64,000 nucleotides of DNA. Source: Stomoxys calcitrans (lineage: Eukaryota > Arthropoda > Insecta > Diptera > Muscidae). The notes under the pieces are model-generated. The model saw only the letters and a list, made by a program, of their open reading frames with translations, ran no database searches and was not told the DNA's origin. Positions 12,314 through 23,800 of the stretch are shown piece by piece. Position 1 is the stretch's first letter; the number at the start of each line of letters is the position of its first letter. The stretch lies in NCBI RefSeq assembly GCF_963082655.1, contig NC_081555.1, positions 16,157,650 through 16,221,649 on the forward strand, read 5' to 3'. Both the position numbers and the translations under genes were made by a program.

Positions 12314-12319
12314 TTTATT
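12314..12319 (-). promoter_or_regulatory. Likely poly(A) signal of ND-42
   Basis: AATAAA on the minus strand (TTTATT on the plus strand), about 155 nt past the ND-42 stop codon. It is the first canonical signal seen downstream of that gene. Confidence 0.5.
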
Positions 12320-12473
12320 ATTTATCTTGCCATCACTTCTGCCACTAACAGGCAGACAATGTCGCGGATTCTTAGGCTCTTAGGATTTTAACACAGTTCT
12401 TCTTGAAACACGGACAACTGAAAAGTAGCACACTCATTCCTCGAATTGATTTAGACTAAAATTAAAAAAAAAA

Positions 12474-13921
12474 TTAGATTTTGTTGTCCGCAATATTGAT
12501 TTTGGCTTTGGTGAGCAGGCCAGTGTCGCCCATATCTTCATTATAGCCAGGGCGGTACTTCATGCCAGGAGCCTATAGAAAAGGGGAGAAAAAAAAGAGT
12601 TAGGAAAAAAAAAGAATGGCAAAAAAAAAAAACAAGGCAGGCATAGTTTGAATATAAATCGACTTACGGCAACCTTTTCCACTTAAAAGTTTTATAAAAA
12701 CTTTGGCCGCTTAAACTTAATTTGAAACTATGCCTGTCTTCCCCTTTCATCCCCCTCTTTAGCTTACGTTAAACCAAATGTCACGCCATTTTTTGCCACT
12801 TTCGGGATCCCTCAACAATTCAGGCACATCGAAACGTGGCACATTGAAATAGTTCATCAAATCGGGCTTGCAACAGGTATAATTGAAACGTGCCTCACAC
12901 CATTCACCCTCATTGGGGAAACGCCAATCTTTCATTTTCTTCTCCATGGGATCTTCGTTGAAAACTTCGAAATCGATACGTTCGATATCCTCAACAACGA
13001 CTTCGGTTTCACCACCGGCTGTCCAGTCGTAGATCAACAACTCTGCATGAGTGGCAATATCCTTAAGGTATTGTTGTTTATAGGTGTTTTCCATGTCGCG
13101 CAAATAGGCATCGGTGAAAACGGGAGACTTGACTTCATAGTCATTGTTGCGAGCCTTGATGCGTTGCTGTAAAGGCAGAGATATTAAACAACAATAAAAT
13201 TGTCCCTCCTAGCACTTACCTTAACAGCATCGACTGGCATATCCAAATAGATGACCAAATGTGGTCTCAACAATAGTGGCAAGGTATTGCCTCTTATTTC
13301 ATAATACACCGAGCGGGCGCCTCTGGACACATAACCATGCCTGAACATAGTCTCTAAGAACACAAAGTCCGAATAGCAGCTACGATCCAATACCACACCC
13401 TGGCCGGTGGACAACAGATGGGCCAAAGCATCCACATATTGCTCAAAACGCAATTTATACATTTGAATTTGATAGGAAGCGGTCAAGCGATGATTGGGCT
13501 CTTTGCAAAAGTTGACCGTATCGAAGGAACGACAACTTTCTGGCATTTCAGGATCCAATTGACGCATATCATAACCATAGGCATTGATATACAACATATC
13601 CATATTGGCCTCCGGCACATACAACATTTCCAATTCATCGGCCAATTCTTTGGCAAATTTACTCTTGCCAGCCGCTATGGGACCTTCAACGCAAATGATT
13701 TTGGAGTTTTCATTCAAACGTTTGGTGGTCTTGTCCAACATGGTCTGAATGACATTGTATTCCTTCTCTTTGTAGGGGAATGGTTTGTGTTGTATGACAC
13801 GGGGACCGCCACGCATTGTTTTGCCGGAGATGGAACGTTGCTGTTGGCTCAAGCCAGCCGGCAAGGCGGGGGCATTGCGTGAGCAAAGGCGTATGAGGCC
13901 CACTCGGAAAACGGCAGTCAT
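12474..13921 (-). CDS. ND-42: NADH dehydrogenase [ubiquinone] 1 alpha subcomplex subunit 10, mitochondrial
   Basis: Accessory subunit of respiratory complex I in the mitochondrial inner membrane; the family has a deoxynucleoside-kinase fold. I reconstruct three exons: 13921-13220, 13166-12768 and 12572-12474. The introns are 53 and 195 bp, have GT-AG borders and are phase 0. The product is 399 residues, close to the roughly 400 usual for fly ND-42. The N-terminus is basic and rich in Arg/Ser/Thr, as expected for a mitochondrial presequence. A P-loop-like GPIAAGKS lies at residues 80-87 and a kinase-type LDRS motif near 178-181. Fly-specific landmarks are RSISGKTMRGGPRV, HAELLIYDWTAGGETEVVVE and the ending GDTGLLTKAKI. 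I chose the Met at 13921 because it begins the conserved MTAVFRVGL; an upstream in-frame Met at 14002 would only add a hydrophobic leader. No frame breaks. Function is firm by homology. Confidence 0.96.
12634..12738. mobile_element. Small palindromic element in ND-42 intron 2
   Basis: The 195-bp intron carries AGGCAGGCATAGTTT at one end and AAACTATGCCTGTCT at the other, about 105 bp apart. Partial inverted similarity runs through the interior, including the AAGTTTTATAAAAACTT palindrome. It looks like a short foldback MITE or a stable hairpin. It leaves both splice sites intact. Confidence 0.55.
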
Positions 13922-14610
13922 CTTAAAGAAAAGTAAATAAAAATTAATAACAAAACGACACACAACCACATAATAAAACTGTAAAACAGTTGATTTAAAC
14001 ATAATTCCTAAAGCTTTATATAGCTCTCAGTGTTACATCACACACTTCCAGGCAAACCAAATGGATTTGGCACTTAAAATTAACCATTCCCATTAAAGGC
14101 AATATGAATAACCATTTTCGTAGTACGACCTTTGTAAAACCAAGCCTTTGGTAATGCAAAACTATTCCTGATTATTATTATCCGAAAGAAAAAAACTAAA
14201 AAACTCACTTTTTCGGGGAAAATGCTCTTCAACTTCGACGACTAAAAATCAGTGCCACTGACAGCAACTGTCAATAACCAAACTCACCACTCAGCAATGA
14301 CAGCTGGTCAACCATAACCGAATTTCACCATGCTTAGAGGGTGTTTACACGCATAGCTAAAAAGCTAGACAAGGCCTGGTTATACTCTCGTGAACATACC
14401 GTAAATGCATGGCGAAACAATTAAAGATGGTCTCATTTGTACAACAGCCACAAATCATATAAAGAATTTTGTGTGCGTGTGTATATACGTGTGCGTACAT
14501 AAGCAGATGATATGCGAGAAAGAAGTTAACAACAAAGAGAATGCAAACTAAAATCTGACCTATTAATACCGTCAAACTTGGTCGGCTGTTAAGTGCTGTT
14601 CTCGTTAGAC
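13922..14610. other. Upstream region of ND-42
   Basis: About 690 bp between the ND-42 start codon and the next repeat element. It should hold the ND-42 promoter and 5' leader on the minus strand. I see no clear TATA box. A short direct motif TGACAGCAACTGTCAA / TGACAGCTGGTCAA occurs at 14260-14315. No other gene is evident. Confidence 0.35.
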
Positions 14611-14611
14611 C

Positions 14612-16126
14612 ACTTTTTTATACCCACCGAAGGATGGGGGTATATTCATTTTGTCATTCCGTTTGCAACACATCGAAATATCCATTTCCGACCCTATAAA
14701 GTATATATATTCTTGATCAGCGTAAAAATCTAAGACGATCTAGACATGTCCGTCCGTCTGTCTGTTGAAATCACGCTACAGTCTTCAAAAATAGAGATAT
14801 TGAGCTGAAACTTTGCACAGATTCTTTTTTTGTCCATAAGCAGGTTAAGTTCGAAGATGGGCTATATCGGACTATATCTTGATATAGCCCCCATATAGAC
14901 CGATCCACCGATTTAGGGTCTTAGGCCAATAAAGGCCACATTTATTATCCGATTTTGCTGAAATTTGGGACAATGAGTTATGTAAGGCCCCTCGACATCC
15001 TTCGTCAATTTGGCCCAGATCGGTTCAGATTTGGATGTAGCTGCCATATAGACCGATCCTCCGATTTAGGGTCTTAGGCTCATAAAAGCCACATTTATTA
15101 TCCGATTTTGCTGAAATTTGGGACAGTGAGTTGTGTTAGGCCCTTCGACATCCACCGTCAATTTGGCACAGATCGGTCCAGATTTGGATATAGCTGCCAT
15201 ATAGACCGATCCTACGATTTAGGGTCCTAGGCCCATAATAGCCACATTTATTATCCGATTTTGCTGAAATTTGGGACAGTGAGTTGTGATAAGCCCTTCT
15301 ACATCCTTCGTCAATTTGGCCCTGATTAGTCTAGATTTGGATATAGCTGCCATATAGACCGATCCCCTGATTTAGGATTTTAGGCCCATAAAAACCACAT
15401 TTATTACCCGATTTTGTTGAAATTTGGGACAGTGAGTAGAGCTAGGCCCTTCGACATCCCTTGTCAATTTGGCTCAGATCGGTTCAGATTTGGATATAGC
15501 TGCTATATAGACCGATCTCTCGATTAAAGGTTTTGGGCCCATAAAAGGCGCATTTATTGTCCGATATGGCCGAAATTGGGGACAGTGGGTTAAATTAAGC
15601 CCCTCAACATACTTTTGCAATATGGCACAGATCGGTTCAGATTTGGATATAGCTGCCATATAGCCCGATCTCTCGATCTAAGGTTTTGGGGTCATAAAAG
15701 GCGCGTTTATTGTCCGATGACGCCGAAATTTGGGACGGTGACTTGTGTTAGGCCCTTCGATATTCTTTTTAAATTTGATCCAGATCCGTCCAGATCTGCC
15801 ATATAGACCGATATCCCCATCTATAGTCTTGATCCCATAAAATCGCATTTAAATCCGATTTCACTTAAATTTTACACATGGTTCAAATCGGTTTAATTTT
15901 AGATACAGCTACTTAAAAGACCAATATTTTGTTATACGCAATTGAAAAATTACTTGTACTTATAATTATTGGGTCCAAATCGAAACATATTTCGATATAG
16001 CTGCTATGGGGCATAAGGTATGCATTTTCACCGGATTTTGACGAAAGGTGTTTTACATACATATATACCCGAGGTGGTGGGTATCCAAAGTTCGGCCCGG
16101 CCGAACTTAACGCCTTTTTACTTGTT
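14612..16126 (+). mobile_element. Complete family A element (Helitron/DINE-like architecture)
   Basis: The most complete copy of the family. The head starts TTTTTTATACCCACCGAAGG and includes CCGTCCGTCTGTCTGTTGAA. The core is about seven tandem units of roughly 150-165 bp (CCATATAGACCGATC ... ATTTAGGGTCTTAGGCCCAT ... TGCTGAAATTTGGGACAGTG). The end reads TATACCCGAGGTGGTGGGTA, then the perfect palindrome TTCGGCCCGGCCGAA at 16091-16105, then CTTAACGCCTTTTTACTTGTT. A hairpin just before the 3' end with a repeat-rich middle is the plan of non-autonomous Helitron-like elements in flies. No transposition protein is encoded. Class is inferred, the repeat itself is plain. Confidence 0.75.
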
Positions 16127-16501
16127 AAATTTGCCTTGCCGTAAATGTAGGAAAACGTGTCAGCTGTTTTGTTTTGCTTTAAGAAAACACATGCAAATGA
16201 TTACCGAAAATCTGACGACCATAATCGAAAAGTCGAATTCAGTGAATACAAAAATGTAAGTTCTGTTTTCGTGTCAGCTGATAAAATTTGAAGTTTGAAG
16301 AAATTTCAAAACCAAAAATTTATGTTTAGAAAACTGTCATTTTTCTATTCCACGATTTCTCTGTGCGATTTATTGGGTCTGACCTGTTGTGAAAAGTAAA
16401 TGAAAAAGTAAGACATATGTGATAACAAGAAATTACAAGAAGAAAGTAGGAGGTAAGCACCAATACGGCGCTGTCGTATCCGCTAATCTATGGTTGAACT
16501 A

Positions 16502-16737
16502 TTGGGTTGCCCAAAAAGTAATTGCGGATTTTTCATATAGTCGGCGTTGACAAATTTTTTCACAGCCTGTGACTCTGTAATTGCATTCTTTCTTCTGTCA
16601 GTTATCAGCTGTTACTTTTAGCTTGCTTTAGAAAAAAAGTGTAAAAAAGTATATTTGATTAAAGTTCATTCTAAGTTTTATTAAAAATGCATTTACTTTC
16701 TTTTAAAAAATCCGCAATTACTTTTTGGGCAACCCAA
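16502..16737 (+). mobile_element. Mariner-like MITE, copy 2
   Basis: Intact 236-bp copy with perfect ends TTGGGTTGCCCAAAAAGTAA and TTACTTTTTGGGCAACCCAA, flanked on both sides by TA (16500-16501 and 16738-16739). This is the target-site duplication of the Tc1/mariner superfamily. The interior has CATATAGTCGGCGTTGACAA and no protein. The sequence 16127-16501 before it shows no recognisable gene. Confidence 0.9.
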
Positions 16738-18060
16738 TATGTCATGAAATTGGGGTCTATTCAGAAGTTCCACATATTCTGCCAATCCCTTTGACCTCAC
16801 TGTACTAGATCCCACGGCCTTGAGGGCCGCCATATACACATACTGCTTTTTTTCACGCAACCAACACATAGGGGATGTCCCCTATATATACAGTGCATTG
16901 CGTTGGCAATTAGGAAAGTTAAGAGTTGTAGGGGGGAAAGAGGGAGTAGTGTTTATTGATATTCGTCTTAAATTTCTGAACGTCAATGTCGGTGGGAAAG
17001 ACATTAGCCGGAAGTCGATTCTACATACAAATGGTTCGGGGAAAAAATGAATTTTCTCGGTAATGCATGGTTCGGTAGACTGGCCAATCAATTACAAACG
17101 GGTGTGGGTGGAGTTCCTGGCAAGTCTTGTATTCCTGGTGAACATCCTAACGTCAGGGATAAGAAGATGAATATCCCTGGAATACACGCCATGAAAATAA
17201 CGATAGAGCAATACAACGCTACCCTCATACCGACGATGTTCAAGAGATGCAATAGAGTTGGATACCCTACTGTCCCCACTCAACACCATCGCTCTCCGTT
17301 GAACCTGGTCACAAGGCTCCAAGGATGAGTTTGGAGCTCCTGCCCATATATGAGAGTTATATTCCATCCTCGGCCCGATGTAGGTAGTATAGATATTGAG
17401 AAGATCAGAAGAGATGAAATATTTCTTACACAGCTTAAGAAAGCCCAAACACTTTAATGCTTCTTTCGACACTTCGAAAACGTGTTTTGACCAACGGACA
17501 TCACATTGTATCTTCATGCTCAGAACATCAAGAGTATCTAACTGTTCAATATCTATACCGTCGATAGATATCGACGATAGTAGTAGGTCAGTGAATCGCT
17601 TGTGAGACAAGAAACAACACTGCGTCTTCTGTGCGTTAAAATCTACTCTGTTCCCCACTCGAAAATGGTCAAAAAATCCTGGGAGAGCATCTCATTCATA
17701 TTTCTTGAATGCTGGGCCTATGGTCGAATGAATATGAATGACACAGACTAATGTCGTCGGCAAATGAGTAGACTGGATTCGAAGTCTGACCCAATAGATC
17801 GTCAATGAAAATAAGAAAAAGGGAAGGGGAAAGTGAAAGGACAGAGCCTTGTGGCACACCTGCGGTCAGTGTATACTCATCTGATGAGAACCCATCTACA
17901 ACAACTCGTATAGTGCGATCTCTGAGAAAGCTCGATATAAACCGAACGAAGTTATTACCGACTCCAAAAGCGAAAAGCTTTGATAAAAGTGCACCTTGCC
18001 AGACCCAATCAAATGCAAATGTGACAAGGCGATCTATTGGCGTCTTTTACTAACCAATGG
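16738..18060 (-). pseudogene. Decayed Jockey-clade LINE, reverse transcriptase C-terminal half
   Basis: Minus-strand frames from about 18050 down to 17092 give the RT core, with AGVPQGSVLSPSPFL near 17870, a catalytic block reading YSFADDISL near 17770, and VDFNAQKTQC near 17630. An intact 188-codon run follows to 17092 with HVFEVSKEALKCLGFLKLCK and YIGPRMEYNSHIWAGA, typical of the Jockey RT thumb region. The 5' half is missing past 18060. A frameshift or stop lies near 17660. The remainder down to 16738 is probably 3' UTR. Confidence 0.8.
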
Positions 18061-18729
18061 CCTTTTTGGTCTTTTATTAACGGTTGGTCCTAAGGACCGG
18101 AACGAGCTTACAAATGTACAAATGTGGCTACAACATCAGCAACAACAATTTATTTCGAAAAGTGTTAAACCCTTCCCAGAATTTCTTTTGCGTCTATCGT
18201 TATGACACATGGCTCTCCCTGAAATGTTACGTGTGTCGTAGTATGGCCCCAAACCAGTCCCTGTCTCCTGAAATCCTCCTTAGTCTGCCCACCGCATCCA
18301 TAGCGTCCAGAAGGGAACCCTGGCCGTATTCTGTCTCCCAGTGCGGCTCAGAGCGATGAATGTCGACACATCTCCTCGTTGTTCAATGCCCTTTCAATAT
18401 TCGAGAAAGCCGCCATAACGTACTCTTTCAGATGGAGAGACGTCTCAACTTCTCGCATCACTGCGTGGAGGGCCGACTTCTTTGACCTGCCCTTGAGTTA
18501 TGCCTGAAGTTCTTCGACATCAGACCCTCTCTCAACTTCAAGTCTTTTTGCTATACCCTCCACCATAGGTGAAAAAAAAAAATTATTGACATTTGTTGAC
18601 ATTCACAATAGGCAGATTTTGCTAATCTTAATGATGTTCATGGGGCCTATCCACTTTGTTTTTGTGGTGGCTTAATCTTCATTTAGTGAATCCTGTTATC
18701 GACATTTAGTTATGTTTTCGCACGGGTAG
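18061..18729. other. Unassigned retroelement-flanking sequence
   Basis: No gene or complete repeat recognised. The stretch lies between two decayed minus-strand LINEs and may be remnant LINE or UTR sequence. A CTATACCCTCCACCATAGG motif near 18550 is like the ends of dispersed repeats elsewhere in muscid DNA. Confidence 0.3.
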
Positions 18730-20440
18730 GATCTTTGTTTCCTGATGGAGGTGGTCAACTTGAGAACTGAGGAGACCGACCGTCGCAGCATTCTGACAGA
18801 TTCTGAATATTATTCCACTGCATGTCTCAGAGCTGACGGGACCACATTGGCGCTGCATACCTTAGTACAGACCGGCCAATTGCTTTGTACGTGGTCAAAA
18901 ACTCCTTCTGACCGCCAGTGCGGGACACATACACAGAACGTGTTTTATAGTCTCTTCTTCTTCGAGGTCCTCAAAGCTTCTGCAAAAATCGTTACAACCT
19001 TCAGTCTGTCAGCATGTTTTCCGATTAGACAGTGACCTGTTATGACGGACGCATTGACTGAGACGACTTTTCTAGCCTGTGACAGCAAAGCGCTAGACCT
19101 CTTCAAGTCTAGATTAGGCCACATAGATTTGGAATGCTCACAGCTCCCTCTTTGTGACCATCTATCATCCGTTGTCCTTCAGGCCTGGCCTCGAAAACTT
19201 AGCTTACATGTCGCTAGATTCACAGATCCCAGTATCCCTGGAATGTGTACGGTAGTTCCTAGTCTCGCAAGCTCGTCCGCTTTACAGTGCCCTTGGATAT
19301 CTCTGTGGCCAGGCACCCAGAACAAGTGGAAATTGAACTGTTCAGCCATCTCGTTGAGAGATCCGCGACAGTCGACGGCGGCTTTTGTGTTCAGAAATAC
19401 GTTCTCCAGGGATTTAATGGCTGTCTGATAAGATATTTATGCCAATCGTAGTTATGACATTATATCTTAACGATTCCACCACTTCCTTAATAGCAAAGTT
19501 CTCCGCTTGATACAAATACTACAGTGGTTGGATAACCTTCTCGGTATGACCAGTTCTAGATCTTTAGAGTACATTCCAAAGCCCACCTGGTCGTCTAGTT
19601 TAGAACCATTCGTATAGAAGTCTATGGAACTTCTATTACCAGGGATATCGTAGTTCCATTCGGTTCTATCAGGAATAGTGGTTTAGTACTTTTATCAAAA
19701 AGCGGCTTAAGTAGGGTGTAATCCACACTGCCTGGAATTGAGGACATTGTATCAAGGATAACACAGTGTCCGTAGCTGCCACATGACCTAAGAGAAAGCT
19801 CCCTTAGCCTCACGACAGCGGTCGCTGCTATTTGTCTAGCCACAATGTCCAGAGGCATTAGATGTAGCATTAAATTCAGTCCATCAGTTGGTGTCCTCCT
19901 CAGTGCGGCTGTGATGCACAAATAAGCCATCCTTTGGATCCGATTGACTATTTACAGTAGGTGAACTTTTGAAGCGCTGTCCACCAGACCACAACACCAT
20001 ATAGTATTAAAGGTCTGACAACTGCAGTAAATACCCAATTCAAGACGCGCGGTCTAAACCCCTAACCTTTGCCAATGGCTCTCCTGCAAGTGTACAGGGC
20101 AAGACTTGCCTTTCTTGCCCTTTCCAAAATGTTGGATTGGAAGTTCAATTTCCTGTCCAGCAAAACACCCAAGTATTTTGCGATTTCTATAACCTTGTCG
20201 GGTATCGAAATCATTTTGTGGAGGCGTTTCAATTGGCCCACTTTCGTCTTCCTCGTAAACAGAGAAATTTCAGCCTTCTCTCGATAAACATTCAGACCCC
20301 TAAGTCTAGCCCAGTCTTATGCCAAATCCTTGATCTTTCTGCATAGCTGAGTCGAATCCCTACCGGTAAGAAATTTATTATAACATCGTCTACATGACAG
20401 ACGGATTTATATCCATCCTCAGCCAGGATCCGTAATAGGT
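18730..20440 (-). pseudogene. Decayed I-clade LINE with RNase H region
   Basis: Minus-strand frames from 20440 down to about 18900 read as the end of an I-type non-LTR ORF2. RT thumb sequence near 20300-19990 contains LRGLNVYREKAEISLF and AKYLGVLLDRKLNFQSN. Then comes YLCITAALRRTPTDGLNLML near 19925, an RNase H region with LNEMAEQFNFHLFWVPG near 19330 and CKADELARLG near 19270, and a C-terminal TGHCLIGKHADRL near 19020. Several stops and frameshifts make it dead. Fragments of the same family lie at 8851-9980, 11395-11660 and 34840-35085. Confidence 0.8.
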
Positions 20441-20801
20441 TTCACATGGTGGTCATCTATAGGAGTGACCATAAAATTGCCCCCTTTAGCGTGCCCTATG
20501 TCACTTTCTTAACTTATTTGCCCGAAATTTTGAAATGTGACCCTCTTGCCGAAAAAACAAACAATGTATTGATTCGTTTTATCATCATGCCACAAATAAG
20601 CAAACCTGCTGATTTTGTTTATCTTCTCGAAGAATGTCTATGCCTATGTTGATATGACAGTTCTGCACGTCATCTGTCGAATCATCAAAATACGAAATCA
20701 AGTAGCTCATAAAAAGTTCATTGAATTTTTGCATTTCTTCAAAACATTTCCATATGGAACGATAAGCTGGAAGGCAAATTTGTCATAACACATTTTTTTC
20801 T

Positions 20802-20838
20802 TATAAAAACCTTTTAAAGAGTTTATGTGCCATCAGTT
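20802..20838 (+). promoter_or_regulatory. TATA box and initiator of the SVWC gene
   Basis: TATAAAA at 20802-20808 is followed 33 bp later by an arthropod-type initiator TCAGTT with its A at 20835. A transcript from there would have a 5' leader of about 57 nt before the ATG at 20892. The spacing fits a classic TATA-Inr promoter. Confidence 0.65.
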
Positions 20839-20891
20839 ATTTCCAAAGATTTGTAAAATATACAGCTGAGAGTGATTTAAAGCAACCTACA

Positions 20892-23800
20892 ATGAAGTGC
20901 ATCGCATCTGTGGCATTAATCCTGGCTTTGGCTGTCTCATGTCAAGGATATAGCTTCTTTATACCAGCAAGTGAGTAAGGGTGGGGTAACAAAGCAAAGG
21001 AGACTTAACTTGTAGGGGAAATTTTCGATATGTATTAAATTGAAGTGTCAATAGGGGATTTCAATGGGAACCTGGATTTGTCTTAGCATGTTGGACTTTG
21101 CGGGTTGTCGCTTGTGCCAAGGTCCAGGTTGTACAACCATATAAAAAATCGATTTCGCACTACTGTTGAAGATCCTGATCCTCTAAACTTTGTTGGGTTT
21201 AAGAAAGGCGCTTGATACGTACGCGTATGTCGGCCTCTGATCCTCCGCCTTTTGTTATTTTGCTGCCAAGATTGGAAAAGTTGTCAATGTCTTCAGTGAC
21301 ATGGTTGTTTGTAGTGAGCGGTGTCAGATTTGATGTTCGTATCCTCATCAATTTGGTCTCTGCTATGTTTATGCTCAGGCCTATTTGGGCAGGATTTTCA
21401 TCCAATCGTTCCAGTTTTGAGTTAATTTGCTCGAAGCGATGAGCAAAAAGGCATGTATCATCGAAGAAGTCGCTAATATCCCAGCGTATGCCTTAGGGTG
21501 CCTCAGCATTAGTTGCTTCTAGTACTAAGTCCAATAAAATTAAAAATAGCGTCGGCGACAGTATGCAACCCTGCTTCACTCCTTTGTCGATTCCGAAAGG
21601 TCGGCTCTCTTTTCCATTGAAACAGATTGAAACTTCAGCATTCCTCTGCAGCTCCCTAATTAGTGTCACGATTTTTTCAGGGATGTCCTCATCCAACAGC
21701 GTGCTCCACATTGAACTTTGCGAAACATTGACAAAAGCGCGCTCAAAGTCGATGAATAAAAGGTATAAGTTCTGCAGATTGTTCAATGATGATGCGCAGG
21801 GAGTTAATGTAGTCGGCACAAGAACGTCCTGGCCGAACACCTGTCTGTTTCTTCCTCAAAATGCTGTCAAGTGCAGGCGAAATACGCTGCAGAAGAAGAC
21901 TTGCCATCACTTTAGCTATTGCGTTTAGCAATGTAATCCCCCTCCAGTTCTTACACTGGGTGAGGTCGTCCTTCTTCGAGATTGTGACCATGATTCCCTT
22001 CTTCCATTCCATGGGGACAGCGTTTGTATCCCAGGCCTCCCTGAGGTCGTCCTTTTTTGGGATTGTGACCATAATCCCCTTCTTTCATTCAATGGGGACA
22101 GCGTTTGTATCCCAGGGCTCTCTGAGGTCGTCCTTCTTTTGGATTGTGACCATAATCCTCTTCTTCCATTCTTTGGGACAGTGCTTGTATCTCAGGCCTC
22201 TCTGATTATTGGAGTGATCACTTGAGCTATAGGGTGTGCCCCATACCGCATTATTCCAGCAGGGCCGGCTAAGTAGCCGTCTTTAAGTGAGACCAGAACG
22301 GCCTCAAGTTCTTTACAGATGGGTGGGGCCGTATATATATCCTGGCGTGGGTTTCGGAGCACAGAGGGATTAGGAGGGTTGGAGCTTACCTCCTCGGTAA
22401 GCTCCTTCTTCGGAGCTGAAAAAACTGCGCCATCGCTCTAATTGCTGTTCGGGTTTTGTTAATTGCGATCCGTCCTCATCTTTCATTATTGCCGTTGGCC
22501 CTATATTGTTGTCGCTCATTTGTTTTATTGACTCGTAGACACCACGCAGGTTTCCAATATTAACTGTATTTTCGGCTTGCTCTGCCAGCATATTAAAATA
22601 TATTTGCTTATCTCTGCGAACTAGGCGCTTGACCAGCGAGGCGGAGGTGCGATATTCAGTCCTGGCTGCGGTTTTAGTTACACTTGATTTAGACGTTTCC
22701 GGTGTTTTATTTCCTCTAAAGTTTCGTTGCTTATCCAAGGTTTTTGGAATCGTCGAGCAATGCCTATGATAGAGGTGGCCGTCTCCCTACATGCTGCTGT
22801 TATGTCCGCCCATGTATGGTTGTTATTTTGCAGCTTCTCCATTAATCTTGCCTTGTATTCGCGCGCTATTTCGGGGTTTTTGAGGTTTAAGAGGTTGAAC
22901 TTTGTACTTTTTGTTTGAGTCCTTTTCACTACGGCTGGGCGTAGGTGTAGAATGGCCACTAATAACATGTGGCCACTAACGATGTCGGATCCTCGTCCTC
23001 CTAGTTTTCACATCCATCAGCGAACCCATCAAGAGTTTGGTGATTACGGGTGTTTCCACCTGGTGGGGAATTTTGTGCCTCCAATAAAGAGCCGAGTTCT
23101 TGCACAGAAATCAACAAATCTGTCGCCATTGATAATCCTGGTATCGCCAAGTTCTTGCATTCCCATGATTGATTGTGATTATTAGTGTTATTGCCCACCT
23201 TGGTATTACAATCTCCCATAAAAAGTTGAATGTCTCCTTAATGTAGAGAGCGTGTCACTGAGTCGAGTTCGGAATAGAATTGATCCTTTCGTTCGTCGTC
23301 ATCGCGTTCGATTGGCGCATAGCAAGGATATTTTGCGGAATTTTGATTTTTATCTTGCCATCATGATGCGCTCAGATATAATAATCGCTTTGCTTTCGGC
23401 GACAGTAATAGGCTGACCTCATTTATTCGGTGGATTTCATGGCCTGAAAAAATCAAGTGGTATCCACCTTGAAGATCCATAGTTCGCGATTTCGGCCATC
23501 GTACTTCACTTAAACCGAGGATGTCTAGGTTGTAGTTTGACATCTCGTTCTGGACTTGGTAAAGTCTCGATGCTCCTGAGAGAGTTCTGACGTTCCATGT
23601 TCCAATCATAAACCGTGTTCTGAATCCATAGGTCGCCACCGGGGGATTGTCAGTTTCATTATTTCTTGTTGATATTTCTGTAATGGTGATTTTTTTAGAT
23701 GGATGGCAGATTGGTCCATCGCATCGGTACCTAGTGCTGGGGCTGGCAGCGACCCCCTAGGCCGGGCTTTCTTGATGGCAAATCTTTGGAAGATCTGCGA

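Noticed and set aside
13418..13882. 154-codon plus-strand open frame
   Set aside because: Lies antisense to ND-42 exon 1 and has no domain of its own; it is a shadow of the conserved gene.
13184..14002. Upstream Met at 14002 as the ND-42 start
   Set aside because: The extra 27 residues are hydrophobic and not conserved, while the Met at 13921 begins the conserved mitochondrial presequence.
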